Program-made: the position numbers and the translations under genes | Shown: one piece after another, positions 20,541-30,854 of the stretch | Layout of the letters: each line of letters opens with the position of its first letter | Position numbering within the stretch: position 1 is the stretch's first letter | Assembly (NCBI GenBank): GCA_008360975.2 | Contig: CM039210.1 | Coordinates: forward strand, 18,003,007-18,067,006 | Direction: 5' to 3' | Length of the DNA: 64,000 nucleotides | Source of the DNA: Lichenostomus cassidix | Lineage: Eukaryota > Chordata > Aves > Passeriformes > Meliphagidae | The notes under the pieces: generated by a model | What the model was told of the DNA's origin: nothing | The model's input: only the letters and a program-made list of their open reading frames with translations | Databases searched by the model: none

Positions 20541-21776
20541 GGATGAGGAAATGATTGACAGCTTCAGCAACTGAAACTCCCTGAAAATGTTCAAGCAGAT
20601 GGAGCAGATCGGCTCTTCCTTCAGCCTGGCTGCACTGACACCGAAACCAAAACCTATTTCCAGCGTTTTACTAATAAAGAAGCATTGTAACAAGATATTA
20701 TCCTGATAAAAAATAACACCTTGGTTACTAAAGCCTTGAATGAAAGCTGAATTTTGCTAAAGCATTACTAGAGATAGTGTTTGTGTGTATGTGTGAATAT
20801 TGTAGGCCCACTGAGAGTGTGTTGAGTGCTTTAATGTGTAGATGAAACCTGTGACTGCTGAGTGTGATTTTGATCTCTTGAGAGTTTTAATGTGTGAATG
20901 AAAACCTGTGAGTGAAGTTATACTGAATAGTCTAAACTACCTGTTAAGTACTTTTGGTTAAGCACAGATTCTGTTAAAGTTAAGTAATACTGAATTTAAA
21001 TTCTATTAAGTTGTAAGTTCTGTTAAAGTTACAATTCTGTTAAGTAATATTAAGTGATGTTAATTTTAAATTCTGTTAAGTTTTAAATTTTGTTAGAGTT
21101 AAGTTGTTAAAGTGATATCAATTTTAAATTCCATTATAGTTAAGTCCTATTTGTTAGTTTAAAATCAGATTTATTAAGTTTTATTCATTTTCAGTGATAT
21201 TGATTTTAAGTTTTAAATTTGTTAGTTTATATTATTATTCACAAAAGCTTTGCAGTTTTATCTTCCTTAGTTAAAGTCAAATAATAATATCTACTGTTTT
21301 CAAATATTTCATCTCACCTTATATAGCTATCTACAAAAATAATAACATGTTAAGATACTCTCCTTATTGATATTAATCAAAGCTTGTTTATAAGATGTTC
21401 TAAGAAAACCCTTCTACTTAGCACCTAAGCTCTGGCCAAGCTTTGGTTCTAACTGGCTGGGAAACATGCCATGAGTCCCAAGTGTTCTGCACCAAAATGT
21501 GATCAAATAATTTTGACTTGCCAAATTGAGTTTATAAAAGCTAAACCTTCTTCCAAGTAAACTTGGAGTCCTTGTCCGGAAAGGGTTCTCCAAGCTTTAC
21601 CTGTGAAGTGAATGTTTTCAGCAATGACAGTTCCTAGACCATGGCAACATATCTAAATAACTAGTGAAATTTCCTTAAGTAAACTTATAACAATTCTAAT
21701 AATAAGAATTACTTATAGCAAAGCAAATTAATCTGATAACAGACAATGTCTGTTCTCACAAGCGAAACGGGGGAAC
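20541..21776 (+). other. Alpha element non-coding region, T/A-rich
   Basis: No frame over 60 codons on the sense strand. From about 20810 to 21250 short motifs such as gttaagt, ttaaatt and ttctgtta recur in irregular order; from 21250 to 21760 the sequence is mixed AT-rich. The last bases before the LTR (gcgaaacgggggaac) form a plausible polypurine tract. In an autonomous retrovirus this place would hold pro-pol-env. The origin of the region is unknown. Confidence 0.6.
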
Positions 21777-22150
21777 TGTTGGAAAACGCAGTTTTCCAGC
21801 AAAACTTATGCTAACTAAACAGGCCTGAGCAAAGCCTCAGCATAGTCAGGCCTCAGTAAAAATCCTAACAAGCTGTTATGAGAAACTAACACCTGGGAAC
21901 CACAGCTGTGTTTCTGAGCTGTGGGAAGAATGTCATGAGAAAGAATAGGGAGTCAGAAGTGTTATGAGAAAAGGATAAGGGAGTCAACAGGAAGATCCCT
22001 GAATGTGTGAGAACAGACTGCAGATACGTGTGTAACTATAACTAGTAACATCTGTAACAGTATATAAGTTTCTCGTTTGGTGAAATAAAATGGAGCTTAC
22101 TCTATATCTCATATTGAGACTGCCGTGAGTTCCCTCTCGTCGTTATGTCA
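21777..22150 (+). mobile_element. Alpha element 3' LTR
   Basis: 374 bp, TGTTGG ... TATGTCA, with three differences from the 5' LTR (one in gga/gaagatcc, two in aactataa..tag). The TSD CCCAGG follows directly. Confidence 0.93.
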
Positions 22151-22156
22151 CCCAGG

Positions 22157-22587
22157 TGTTAGTAAGTAGGTTCCATACCCATACCTTCGCCCGGGGCAAA
22201 CGCAACTCGCCTGATGACTGCAATGAGAGAAAATGGTTCAAAATCACAGGATTATTCGAATTTGGTGGCACTGTAAGATGATTGATTGTGTACAAAGCTT
22301 TCTCCAATCGACTCTGTGGGTTTTCCCCATGCATTCCCCCTCTCTGCCTTTCCAAGACACGCTTCAGAGTACCATGAGCGCATTCAACAATGGCTTGGCC
22401 AGTAGGAGAATGCGGAATACCGAACGTATGGTCTACACCCAATAGGTGCAAAAACTGCCGCGTCTTCTGCGAGGCATAGGCAGGACCATTGTCGGTTTTT
22501 ACAGTGGCTGGCACCCCCAGGACTGAGAAGGCTAATTTCCAATGGGCAATGGCATCGCGACTTTTTTCTCCAGTATGGGCAGTCGCC
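22157..22587 (-). pseudogene. pol: Provirus B integrase core, second half
   Basis: The minus-strand frame contains TVKTDNGPAY (second catalytic Asp), then HSPTGQAIVECAHGTLK, where the third acidic residue is the Glu of VE, then a C-terminal stretch ending at the alpha insertion (KVWVWNLLTNTW). The catalytic D-D-E residues beyond the first are present. The start of the core lies beyond the solo LTR at 22588-23116. Confidence 0.85.
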
Positions 22588-23116
22588 TGTTGGGGTGGAT
22601 AATACCACCTCAGGAACTGCTGGGGAGCTGAGTGGTTTCAGTACCACAAAGCTCCACTGGTGGGAGGCATCTTAGCCTCCCCCCTGGAGAACACGTTGGT
22701 TCCTCCCCAAATTATGTAAATCCCCCCAGCTGTAACGTAACCCCTGATTTCATCCCTTCCTCCTTTCCATTGGTTGTGGTGTTCCCCCCGCCTCCTCTCC
22801 CCTGACCCTCCAGCCATCCCTTTAAATGTAGACGGCTGGGGTCTCTCTTTCTCTTTCACCCTGGAACCCTTCAGAATAAACCTCTGGAACCTCCAGCTGA
22901 CTGAGCGCTCTGAGTTCTTTGTCTCTGGTGACGCACGAGTTATCCAACTCCGTGGGTGAGTGAGAATCTGTGCCTTACACCGGCACGGGTGTGAGAAGGG
23001 CCTTTCTGTACAGCACCAGAGCAGTGCTGGCTGGAGTGATCTCTCGATAGCCATAGAGACACTTTCGGTAAACGCAGAGGCCTGGTTCCACCCCTCCTCC
23101 CCCTCCGCGTTAGTCA
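22588..23116 (+). mobile_element. Solo LTR inserted in provirus B integrase
   Basis: The 529-bp element reads TGTTGGGGTGG ... GCGTTAGTCA. It splits integrase between SSAMW and the next conserved residues (ATAHTGEK). It has attggttgtgg (CCAAT type), a ctttaaatg TATA-like box near 22820 and the poly(A) signal aataaa near 22875. The TSD is only partly readable (cc/ccc at the edges), perhaps mutated. Oriented opposite to B. Confidence 0.75.
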
Positions 23117-25205
23117 CCCACATAGCTGAGGAGAAAGTGTCAATAGACACATGCACATACTTGACTCGGCCAAATTCTGGAATGTGTGTCACATCCGTCT
23201 GCCACAGCTGCAAGGCCTTTAGACCTCTGGGGTTCACACCCGATGGCAGAGGAGCAGCAAGTCCGTGGCAGTCAGCACAAGCACTGACAATGTCACGAGG
23301 CTCAGTTGGCGTCAATTGAAACTGCTTCTGCAGGGTATGTGCACTTTGATGAAAGAAATTGTGCGATGCCTTGGCTTGTGCAATTTTGTCAGGCTGAGGT
23401 GCCACCCATGCAGGGTTGGCTAACATGTCAGCCCTGGCATTGCCTTCTGTTAAAAAGCCTGGTAAATTGGTGTGGCTTCGAATGTGCAGAATATAATATG
23501 GATGCACTCAAGCCTGAATCGCCTTCCACAGGGTTCGCAATAGCGAAAACAGAGTCGCGTTATTGACTTCTTTTAGAAGCGAGCAATCCAAACGTTTGGT
23601 TATGTCTGCTACATAAGCAGAATCAGTGACCAGATTCAAAGGCACCTGAGAGAACCGCTGAAAAGCCATGGCAACTGCCTTCAATTCAACCAGTTGAGCA
23701 GAGCCTGTCTCGTGGCCTTTCAGCACCTGCCACTCAGATCCTTCCTTCCACGTAACAATGGCCTTTCCTGTTTTCCCAGAACCGTCCGTAAAGATGGTGG
23801 GTCCATGGACCGGCACCCGGCTGTTCTTTGGCCGCAACATGAGATTGACCGAATTTGCCAGCTGCAGCAATTTGTGACTGGGCAGATGATAAGCAATCTG
23901 CCCTGAGAAATTTTGCAGTGCACTTTGCAAAGGAGTGCTATTAGCAAGACTCCATTTGAAATTGTCCCGTGGTACTGGGACAACAATCGTTGCGGGATCT
24001 GCTGCCGTCAATTGTACACACCGATATCGGCATTTAATTATCAGGCAGTCTATCAATTCGAACAATGTGGGTGCTGTCTTTTTTGGCTGATGGGGCAAAA
24101 AGACCCATTCCAGGATGTGCAAAGGATCATCCCATTGTTTATTCCACTGGCCAATGATACCCGTAGGTTGGAGGTCTGGAGCAGTAATGAAAACAGTGAT
24201 ATCAGTAGAGGGATCTACTCGATAAACCTGATGAGCGGAAACAGCTTGCTGCACTTCGTTCAGCACTCGTCGCGCCTCGGGAGTCAATTGTCGAGGTGAG
24301 TTTAGGTCAGAGTCCCCCTTTAAAATATTAAAAAGCGGGGAAAGTTGTGCATTGGTCAGTCCCAAATATGGACGTAACCAGTTGATGATACCTAGAAACT
24401 TTTGGGCATCATTTAGAGTCTTAATAGTGTCTGAGAACTGCACCTCTTGATGCTGTATGGTTCGATCCAAAATTTTGACTCCCAAATATTTCCAAGGAGG
24501 CTGTTGTTGAACCTTTTCCGGAGCAACTTGCAACCCATAGGAGTGCAAGGCATTGAGCAGTCGAGGCTGTAACCTCCGCAACTCATCCTGGGTGGCTGCT
24601 GCCACCAGGATATCGTCCATATAATGGTAGCAGAGTGCCTCGGGAAACTGCTCACGGATTCCGGACAAGGCCTGCGCGACATACCATTGACAGATAGTCG
24701 GGCTATTTTTCATGCCCTGAGGTAACACTTTCCATTGAAATCGCTTTACAGGCTCCGCATTGTTAATTGCAGGCACAGTAAAGGCAAACTTTGGTCTGTC
24801 ATAGGGGTGCAAAGGGATTGTAAAATAGCAATCCTTCAAATCAACGATCAAAATTTCCCACTCAGTGGGAATCATCGTGGGTGAAGGCATGCCAGGCTGT
24901 AAACTCCCCATACTTTCCATCACTGCATTGACTTTCCGGAGATCTTGCAACAGTCTCCATTTCCCCGATTTTTTCTTAATCACGAAAACTGGGGTGTTCC
25001 AGGGACTGGTAGAAGGCTCAATGTGTCCCTGTTTCAGTTGCTCCTGAACCAGCTGACAAAGGGCGACTAATTTGTCTTTCGGCAAGGGCCACTGTGGTTC
25101 CCATATAGGTGTTTTTGTCAGCCATCGTAAAGACAGCGTGGAATATGGTGCGCCCTTGCACACAGTGACCCCTATTAAAAATTTGTCGTGATCCGCACCC
25201 CCCAA
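23117..25205 (-). CDS. pol: Provirus B pol: reverse transcriptase, RNase H, integrase N-terminus
   Basis: The frame starts by -1 frameshift from pro at 25178-25184. Within 565 codons the palm domain shows VDLKDC (Asp at about residue 122) and YMDD (195-198). RNase H shows FTDGSG (about 473-477), the Glu of VELKAV (about 508) and TDSAYV (about 528). A single TGA at 23508-23510 interrupts it and the same frame continues with RNase H end and the integrase zinc-binding His/Cys pairs (final CADC), then LWQTDVTH with the first catalytic Asp, up to the solo LTR at 23116. The TGA may come from a CGA codon by CpG decay. Otherwise remarkably intact. Confidence 0.9.
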
Positions 25206-25948
25206 GCTGCCAACACATCCCGTCCCCAGAGGTTCACTGGAGCTGGAGTGACATAAGGCCGAATGGAGGCCGTGTGTCCCTCTGGATCCTTCACCAACAC
25301 AGGTCGCTTACTCAATCGACTCTGCGTTGTTCCCCCCAACCCCGCGATATTCAGTCCCACTGGGCACAAAGGCCACGTAGGAGGCCACAAAGCGGCGGAA
25401 AGGATCGTTGCATCAGCACCTGTATCGATCAAACCTTGGACTCGAACTCGATGTGGACGTGCTTTCGGCATGATGAGGGTACATGTCATCTGTGGTGACT
25501 CATTGGAGATAGATGCAGCCCAGTAGACCTGCGGAAGTCCTGGCAGTTCAGTGCCGTCACCTCCGCCAGCTTGCTGGTCTACCCTGGGAACAGGAGACTC
25601 ACAAGGCAACAAGTGAGCAAGACGAGTGTGCGCAGGAATGGTGACAGGAGGATCAGGAGTGGAAACCGTAGCGTGAATTTGGCCCTTGAAACCAGCATCT
25701 ATGAACTCTGGAACAACCAGGATTCCTTGGCTAGTGGCCTCAGGCCCTGCCATGAGCAGTGCACTGGTCCCCTGATCCAGGGAACCATCCACATCCAAGG
25801 GAACCCTGTGGGCATCGTCAGATTCTAAGACGACTGTTGCTGCGGTGTAGGCGTTGACTCGGGCTGAGCCTTTGGTGCCTCCTCCACATTGACTGGGTAA
25901 GCCTGGGCCATCACCTTGTTCTGGGGGAACTGTTGTGATGGGGGGCAA
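25175..25948 (-). CDS. pro: Provirus B dUTPase-protease (pro)
   Basis: A 257-residue open frame that overlaps the end of gag and lies -1 relative to it. The N-terminal half (about residues 30-115) has dUTPase-type features (GILVVPEFIDAGFKGQIHA and a TRLAHLLP end), but a full set of dUTPase catalytic motifs is not apparent, so this half may be degenerate. The C-terminal half is an aspartic protease with LIDTGADATIL (DTG at about 175-177) and the LWGRDVLAAWG flap/helix end. The dUTPase-protease fusion is typical of betaretroviruses and ERVK. It ends at TAA 25175-25177 next to a slippery heptamer. Confidence 0.9.
   Translation of the reverse strand: MPPITTVPPEQGDGPGLPSQCGGGTKGSARVNAYTAATVVLESDDAHRVPLDVDGSLDQGTSALLMAGPEATSQGILVVPEFIDAGFKGQIHATVSTPDPPVTIPAHTRLAHLLPCESPVPRVDQQAGGGDGTELPGLPQVYWAASISNESPQMTCTLIMPKARPHRVRVQGLIDTGADATILSAALWPPTWPLCPVGLNIAGLGGTTQSRLSKRPVLVKDPEGHTASIRPYVTPAPVNLWGRDVLAAWGVRITTNF
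25178..25184 (-). promoter_or_regulatory. Pro-pol -1 ribosomal frameshift site A AAT TTT
   Basis: On the minus strand the last pro codons are ACA AAT TTT TAA. The heptamer A AAT TTT fits the X XXY YYZ slippery rule in the pro frame and lies directly before the stop. Slipping back one base gives KFLIGVTV, which is the pol frame. A downstream pseudoknot or stem would be expected; I did not resolve one. Confidence 0.75.
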
Positions 25949-28734
25949 ATCCCCCTTTTTGCACCCCTCATCACGTTTCCCGACAGGGGTCGACCATCTA
26001 CATGGTACTGTGACCTGCAGTAGTCTGAAGTGTGACCTGGCCTACCACACCTCTTACACTGAGGAGTCTCGGTCCCTGAATTTCCCTTCTTCCCGGAATT
26101 ATCTTTCTGTTTAGATTTGACCTGTTTCCGTTTGTTCCCAGATTTGGGCTGTTTTTTATCCTGATCAGTGGGTCCCTGATCTGAGGACAAAAATGCAGCC
26201 AAGGCGACTTTTCCCTGATTTTCTGACTGCACCCTGGTGCAAGCTCGCATCATCTCCTGCACAGAAGGATCCCCCGGTAGGGCATTGATGATCCTTCTAC
26301 ATTCATCATTGGCATTGTCTCTTGCCAGATGTTTCATCAGGATCTGTCTTGTGGACGAATCATCAACCTGCTTTTCCAAAGCTGCTGCCAGCTTTTCAAG
26401 AAAGGACATGTAAAGTTCAGATTGCCCCTGCCGTATCTGTGTATACCATGTTTGCGGGGCAACTACCTCAATAGTTTTCAAAATGGCTCCCATACCAAGC
26501 TGTTGGGCTTGCTCCAGGATCCGAGGATCCCAGGCAGCTTGAACGTTGGGGTTAGTATAAGGTCCCTTACCCATGAGGACCTCAGCCCCAATCAAGCGCC
26601 TAGGATCCTCGGCAGGCAAGGACGCATTTTTCCTTACCTGTTCCTCAACCATCGCTTTCCAATTGTCCTCAAAGGCGCTGTACAGCATGGGGTGAAACAG
26701 CACCTGAGCGAGGTACATGATATCAAAAGGAGCAAGCAAATCACTATTTATCACTCTAAGAAGTTGCATCACCACGGGAGAAGACAAACCAAACGTCGCC
26801 ACTTTGGTTGCCAAGTTGTTTGTGACGCGCCATGCGATGGTGGAGTGGCTGTTCCTCGTGTCCATGGCATCTGGGCCAGGCACATACACAGGAAAAGCCT
26901 GAACCTCCCCTTGCGGGAAGCCACCACCATCCGAACCTGCCACAGCAGATTCGCATCCCTCCCTCTGTTTGGGCAACCCAATCTTCCCTATAAGTTCCCA
27001 GTCCCCTGCCTCCAGTGCACCCTGCTTGACTGTCTCCCAGAACTGCATGGAGTCACGCGGGCGAAAAATCCCCACGCCATTGCGGCGTCTCCAAGGATTA
27101 GTCAGGACCCAATGCCCCTTCTTTTTCGTCGCCCGCGCGAGCCTCCGCCCAGGAGGAAGAATACCTTCCTCATCACTGTCGGAGTCGTCCGAGCAGGGCT
27201 TGCAACCAGCACTCCCCATCACGAAGGACGGAGGGTGGCCAAGGCAGCGCCCGCGCTAAGAAACTGCGTGGCGACCGGGGTGGGGGAGGGACAGGAAGAC
27301 GGCGGCGACACCAGCGCGTCGCCAGGTGCGCTCGCCAAGCCCGCCGGCACAGCGCCAGCACGCTGCGCCAGGGCTTCACTTGCCACAGAACCCGGCAGAG
27401 GAACCAGCACCTGCCCAGGGCCAAAGCGTCCCCGCGCCGCTGGCACCAGACCGGCCACCGGGCCGCCAGGAAGTCCAGACCCCATCCGGGGACCCGGGGG
27501 ATGGACTCCCGGGCCAGCCCCACACGGACCATGGGGCTTGCAGGAGCAGACCTCCATCCGCTGCCAAATTTCAGCCACTTCGGCCAGCAGATCATGGAAA
27601 AAGGAAAGCGGAGGAAAAACCGCCGCGTCCGCCGAGCCGCAGGGGAGCCGGGCTTGCCCCGCACCCGCGTGAACGCCAATCAAAGCCTCCGCAGCGGAAG
27701 CACCGCCCGCCGGCGGCTTCCTGTCCGGCCCCACGACTGCCCCGGGGAGCGACCCCGGCCGTGAGACACCAGCCGCAGCCAGCTGCCGAGCTGGCGCCGG
27801 CTCGCACGGCCCCGACGCCACGGAATCGGCCGCACCCGCGACCACCGCAGCCAGGGGCCGCGCCGGTGCCGCGCCGGCGCCGCGCCGGCTCTGCCTGGCA
27901 AAACGCCGGCACCTCCCGAGCCAGCCACCGCCCGCGCGGAAACCCCCGCGCCGGCCGAAACCACCGGCAGATCCGGAACCGGAACCCCCGCAGCCGCAAG
28001 CGGCTGGCAGGCAGCCAGAGCGAGCAGCTGCCACTTCCGGTCCTCCGCAGCACTCCCCACCCCCACCCCGCCAGTCGCCGCCGCGCATCCCGGCTGCCCA
28101 TGGGGGAGGGGCAGCCCGGCGCCATTCCGCAGGGGAGGGGGGGGTTCTGAGGCTGCGCACTCCGTGGCGGCAAGGGCGGGGGGACCTGCGCGGTGGCCGC
28201 GTCAGAGCCGGCCCGCGTTCCTCCGTTCTTCAGCAACCCGGCTTGCTGCTCTGTCGGGTGGACATAAGTGCGCTTGGGCAGATCAGCTGGAGAAACATAC
28301 TGAGGCCTCGCGGCAGCATCCGCCGCCAGGGACGGGACATCAGAATCCGTCTGGGTCAGCGCGTCCTTCATGCTTCGCCTCACGGCCGAGAGCAGGGGTC
28401 CTCCGTCTGTAGAAGTCCACAACTCTGAGCCACAGAACGCCTGCCCTTCCAAAGCGTCCCAAATGTCTCTCCAAACCCCATGGAAGCGGACCGTAGACCT
28501 GTCTCCCCGCATCCACTCCATGGCCAGAGCGCGGCCGACCACGAACCAAAACTCACAGTCCAGCGCCACATCCCAAACGGCCCAGGACACATGGCCCGCG
28601 ACCCACTCCAACAAGGCCCGAGCGACCCGCGCCGACTGATCGGACGCAGGGCCATCCTCAGAGACCTCCAGAAAGGCCCGCAAGAGCCCATCCACAGGAA
28701 CGGGGGGGTCCATGTCCACATCAGAATCAGCCAT
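25825..28734 (-). pseudogene. gag: Provirus B gag, two compensating frame changes
   Basis: The likely start is MADSDVDMDPP at 28734; a longer frame opens at 28776. The matrix-like domain is followed from about 28150 to 27230 by very GC-rich, Pro/Ala/Gly-rich sequence best read in another frame (27219-28160). From 27222 to 25825 the original frame returns with capsid (MHR-like IRQGQSELYMSFLEKL) and one zinc knuckle (CKRCGRPGHTSDYC). A run of eight G (plus strand) near 28140 is an obvious indel point. A C CCC CCA heptamer near 25940 could serve gag-pro frameshifting, but it is not a classical slippery site. Confidence 0.8.
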
Positions 28735-28806
28735 GCCCCAGGGCAGGCAGGGGGGGAGATCTGGGCCCGGGGGCAAGACTGCCGCGTACCTGCAACTGTG
28801 CGCAGT

Positions 28807-28824
28807 ACACGTCGGTGGTCACCA
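28807..28824 (-). promoter_or_regulatory. Provirus B primer-binding site, tRNA-Trp-like
   Basis: The minus strand reads TGGTGACCACCGACGTGT two bases after the LTR. It matches the tRNA-Trp site if one extra A is allowed (TGGTGACC-A-CCGACGTG). Confidence 0.6.
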
Positions 28825-28826
28825 GA

Positions 28827-29089
28827 TGTCGCTGTTGAGCAGCTAGCAGAGTAATGAAAGCACCAGTTCTCAGTGGCAAGAAGGAATGACTTTTATTGTT
28901 TTGATTTCATCACATATATAGAGTTCTCAAAAGTCACCCAGATTGGTCAGTCAGAAGCCTTCCCCCAGGCCTGATTGGCCAAGCCTGCACTGTCCAAGTT
29001 CTGGGGCACTGTTCCAACAACATCCAAACTTTATCTTTATTTATAAAACACAAGAAGAATTCTCGTGGGAAAAACCTGTGCTAGCCACA
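28827..29089 (-). mobile_element. Provirus B 5' LTR
   Basis: 263 bp. It is identical to the 3' LTR except for two substitutions (near 28981 and 29004) and a repeated ctttat hexamer near 29030. It ends at the C2 target repeat TTTTTGG. Confidence 0.92.
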
Positions 29090-29096
29090 TTTTTGG

Positions 29097-29215
29097 AAGT
29101 GCCCAGTGTGTGTTTGGAGGAGTGAATCCCCCACAACCGGGGCACCGAATATAGCAAATACCCACTTCTCTGACTTTGTCTCTGAAGTGTCTCTGGGCCC
29201 GCTTGGGGCAAATCA
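29097..29215 (+). mobile_element. C2 LTR, right part
   Basis: Continues the LTR begun at 17722 with the block gcaccgaatatagcaaatacccacttctctgac, which is shared with all C-family LTRs, and ends GGGGCAAATCA. Confidence 0.85.
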
Positions 29216-29880
29216 ATTGTGGGAAACTGCCCCAAAGTCCCCCTCGATTTTGCCTTTCTTCCCACCCAGTGATGTGGAAAATTGACATTTCACCTGGGTG
29301 GCTGTGCCCCATCCCTGATGTCATCCTCAAACTGCCTCACATCCAGAAAACCTGGATTTTTATAACCCCCCCAAACTAAAACCTGGGAGAAAACGCCATT
29401 TGCAAGTGATCTGGAATAATGTCCTGGGAATTCTGGGAAAAGAGGAGCTTGGGAACGTGCCTGAGGGGCAGTTGGGGGATGAAGAGGGCTGTTCCCACCC
29501 TGTCCTGCCACGGGTAGTTCCATGTCCCCACTTACCCCCCCCGCCCCCCCTTCCCATCGGTTGATATTTCGCAATGCCTGGGCGAGGGGGCACCTGGATG
29601 TTTGGTGCCGGGGAGGGGGAGGGGGTTCCCAGACATCCCAGCATCCTCCAGTGCAGCCCAATTCCTCCTAGTCACACTCAGTGCCCCCCAAGTGTGCCCC
29701 CCAGCCTTCCCAGTGTCCACCAGCACATCCCAGCTCCTTCCAGTGTCCCCCCCCACAGTCCATCCCACTCCATTACATTCCCCCCCAGTTGCAGTGTGAG
29801 CAGAGATGGAACTGCCTGGGGCCCTGCTGGGAGGTGCCACCTGGGGGTGTCCCATGTCAGCCCCCATCCCACTTTTAATT
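29216..29880. repeat. Unassigned sequence with C-rich minisatellite-like part
   Basis: 29216-29560 has no recognised content. From about 29640 to 29775 imperfect units built on ccagtgtcc, cccagc and cagtgcccccc recur. Several frames are open on both strands only because of the biased composition, and no protein is suggested. It may be C2 internal sequence or a local minisatellite. Confidence 0.4.
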
Positions 29881-30854
29881 CTCTTCCATTAATGATAGTG
29901 TATCTTTCAAATTATTTCTCTTCCACTACTCTTGAAGTCCCCAGAAGTAGCTGTCAAATTCCCAAAGCATAGGAGAACACATTCCCCAAAAGATACTTGC
30001 AAACTAACAGTATACTTTACAGAGTTGGCTTCAGGATTTTAACCTGCCAATTCTGGCTTTTCATGACAACAAACCATGCAGAGAGGACTGAACCCCCTCG
30101 GGGACTTGAACTAAGCACACATGGCCACGCTCTTGGCTACCTGAACAGCCCGGACAGTGGCTGAAAGACACACCTTATCAACACTTTCCCTTTAGCAGTT
30201 CTACTAAATTTCTTCTTCTTAGCAGTTAATTTGCATTTCTAAAGATGTCCCCCTGACTGCTTGAAACGGTTAGGCCAAGCAAGCACACACACACAAAAAA
30301 AAAACCCATCCAAAACAATACTTAATTGGCACATACTAAAATCGAACAGACACTCCAAAGTTGTTTTAACACTCTTTCAGCGAATTACTTTATTTTAGGG
30401 CCATTTATTTTATGTCCTGACACTCACACAAACTAACACACACACAGGTACACATGCATTCTGAAAATAATTCATAAGCACCTGAGTAAAACTCTGCTCA
30501 TAAAAAAAACCAACCACTAAGCGTAACTCAGGCAGGAGACTTCAATTCCAAAATACCTTGCAACTGCATTTTAACCCAAGTAGGAGACTAACTCCAAAAT
30601 ATACAGAACCTAAATCCTTGTATACACCAAAGACTTTGGAATTCACTATGCACTCATATTTTCACCAGGCACTAACACCCAAATCACTATTATAATTACT
30701 TTAAATAGAGGCTAGCCAATTATTTATTCATACATATATATTTCTTTCATTATTAATTATTATACTATTTTTTTCCTGAGGCTGCCCAGGCTTTTGGGTT
30801 TATGTCAGTATGAGCTTTCTCACACATTTTACACAAAGATACCACAGTGTTAGC
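29881..30854 (-). pseudogene. pol: D-family pol remnant (antisense), very degraded
   Basis: The phrase cttccattaatgatagtgtat..cactactcttgaag recurs at 41068-41120 in the RNase H region of another minus-strand D copy. The block around 30050-30110 is the inverse of 58560-58590. No frame is left. Below 30300 the sequence is AT-rich and contains a cacacacac stretch; the assignment there rests on position only. Confidence 0.45.

Larger units (their letters stand above)
18849..22150 (+). mobile_element. Alpha element: gag-only LTR retroelement
   Basis: Two 374-bp LTRs (three differences by eye) flank 2.55 kb that encodes only matrix-like and nucleocapsid-like Gag pieces. The TSD CCCAGG lies at 18843-18848 and 22151-22156, within the integrase of provirus B. 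Total 3302 bp. No protease, reverse transcriptase, integrase or env words were found in any frame, so it is non-autonomous. Young, because its LTRs are about 0.8% apart and it interrupts a provirus that is itself young. Confidence 0.93.
18075..29089 (-). mobile_element. Provirus B: betaretrovirus-like, env-less, nested
   Basis: A minus-strand provirus with order LTR (28827-29089), primer-binding site, gag, dUTPase-protease, pol and LTR (18075-18331). The pair of LTRs differs by two substitutions and one 6-bp indel. The ends are flanked by TTTTTGG on both sides. Without the alpha element (18849-22156) and the solo LTR (22588-23116) it is about 7.2 kb. Gag, pro and pol lie in three frames, each -1 relative to the one before. 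No env lies between integrase and the 3' LTR. Class II (ERVK/beta-like) by these traits. Confidence 0.92.

Noticed and set aside
26329..27672. A 447-codon open frame on the plus strand opposite provirus B gag
   Set aside because: It lies antisense to a well-supported Gag frame, has no domain words and is kept open by the GC-r-ich composition of the opposite strand.
27326..28150. Long Pro/Arg-rich plus-strand frame
   Set aside because: Antisense shadow of the GC-rich middle of provirus B gag; several frames are open there on both strands.
29574..29972. 132-codon plus frame in C-rich sequence
   Set aside because: It is translated minisatellite-like sequence (repeating Pro/Ser/Gln) with no recognisable domain.
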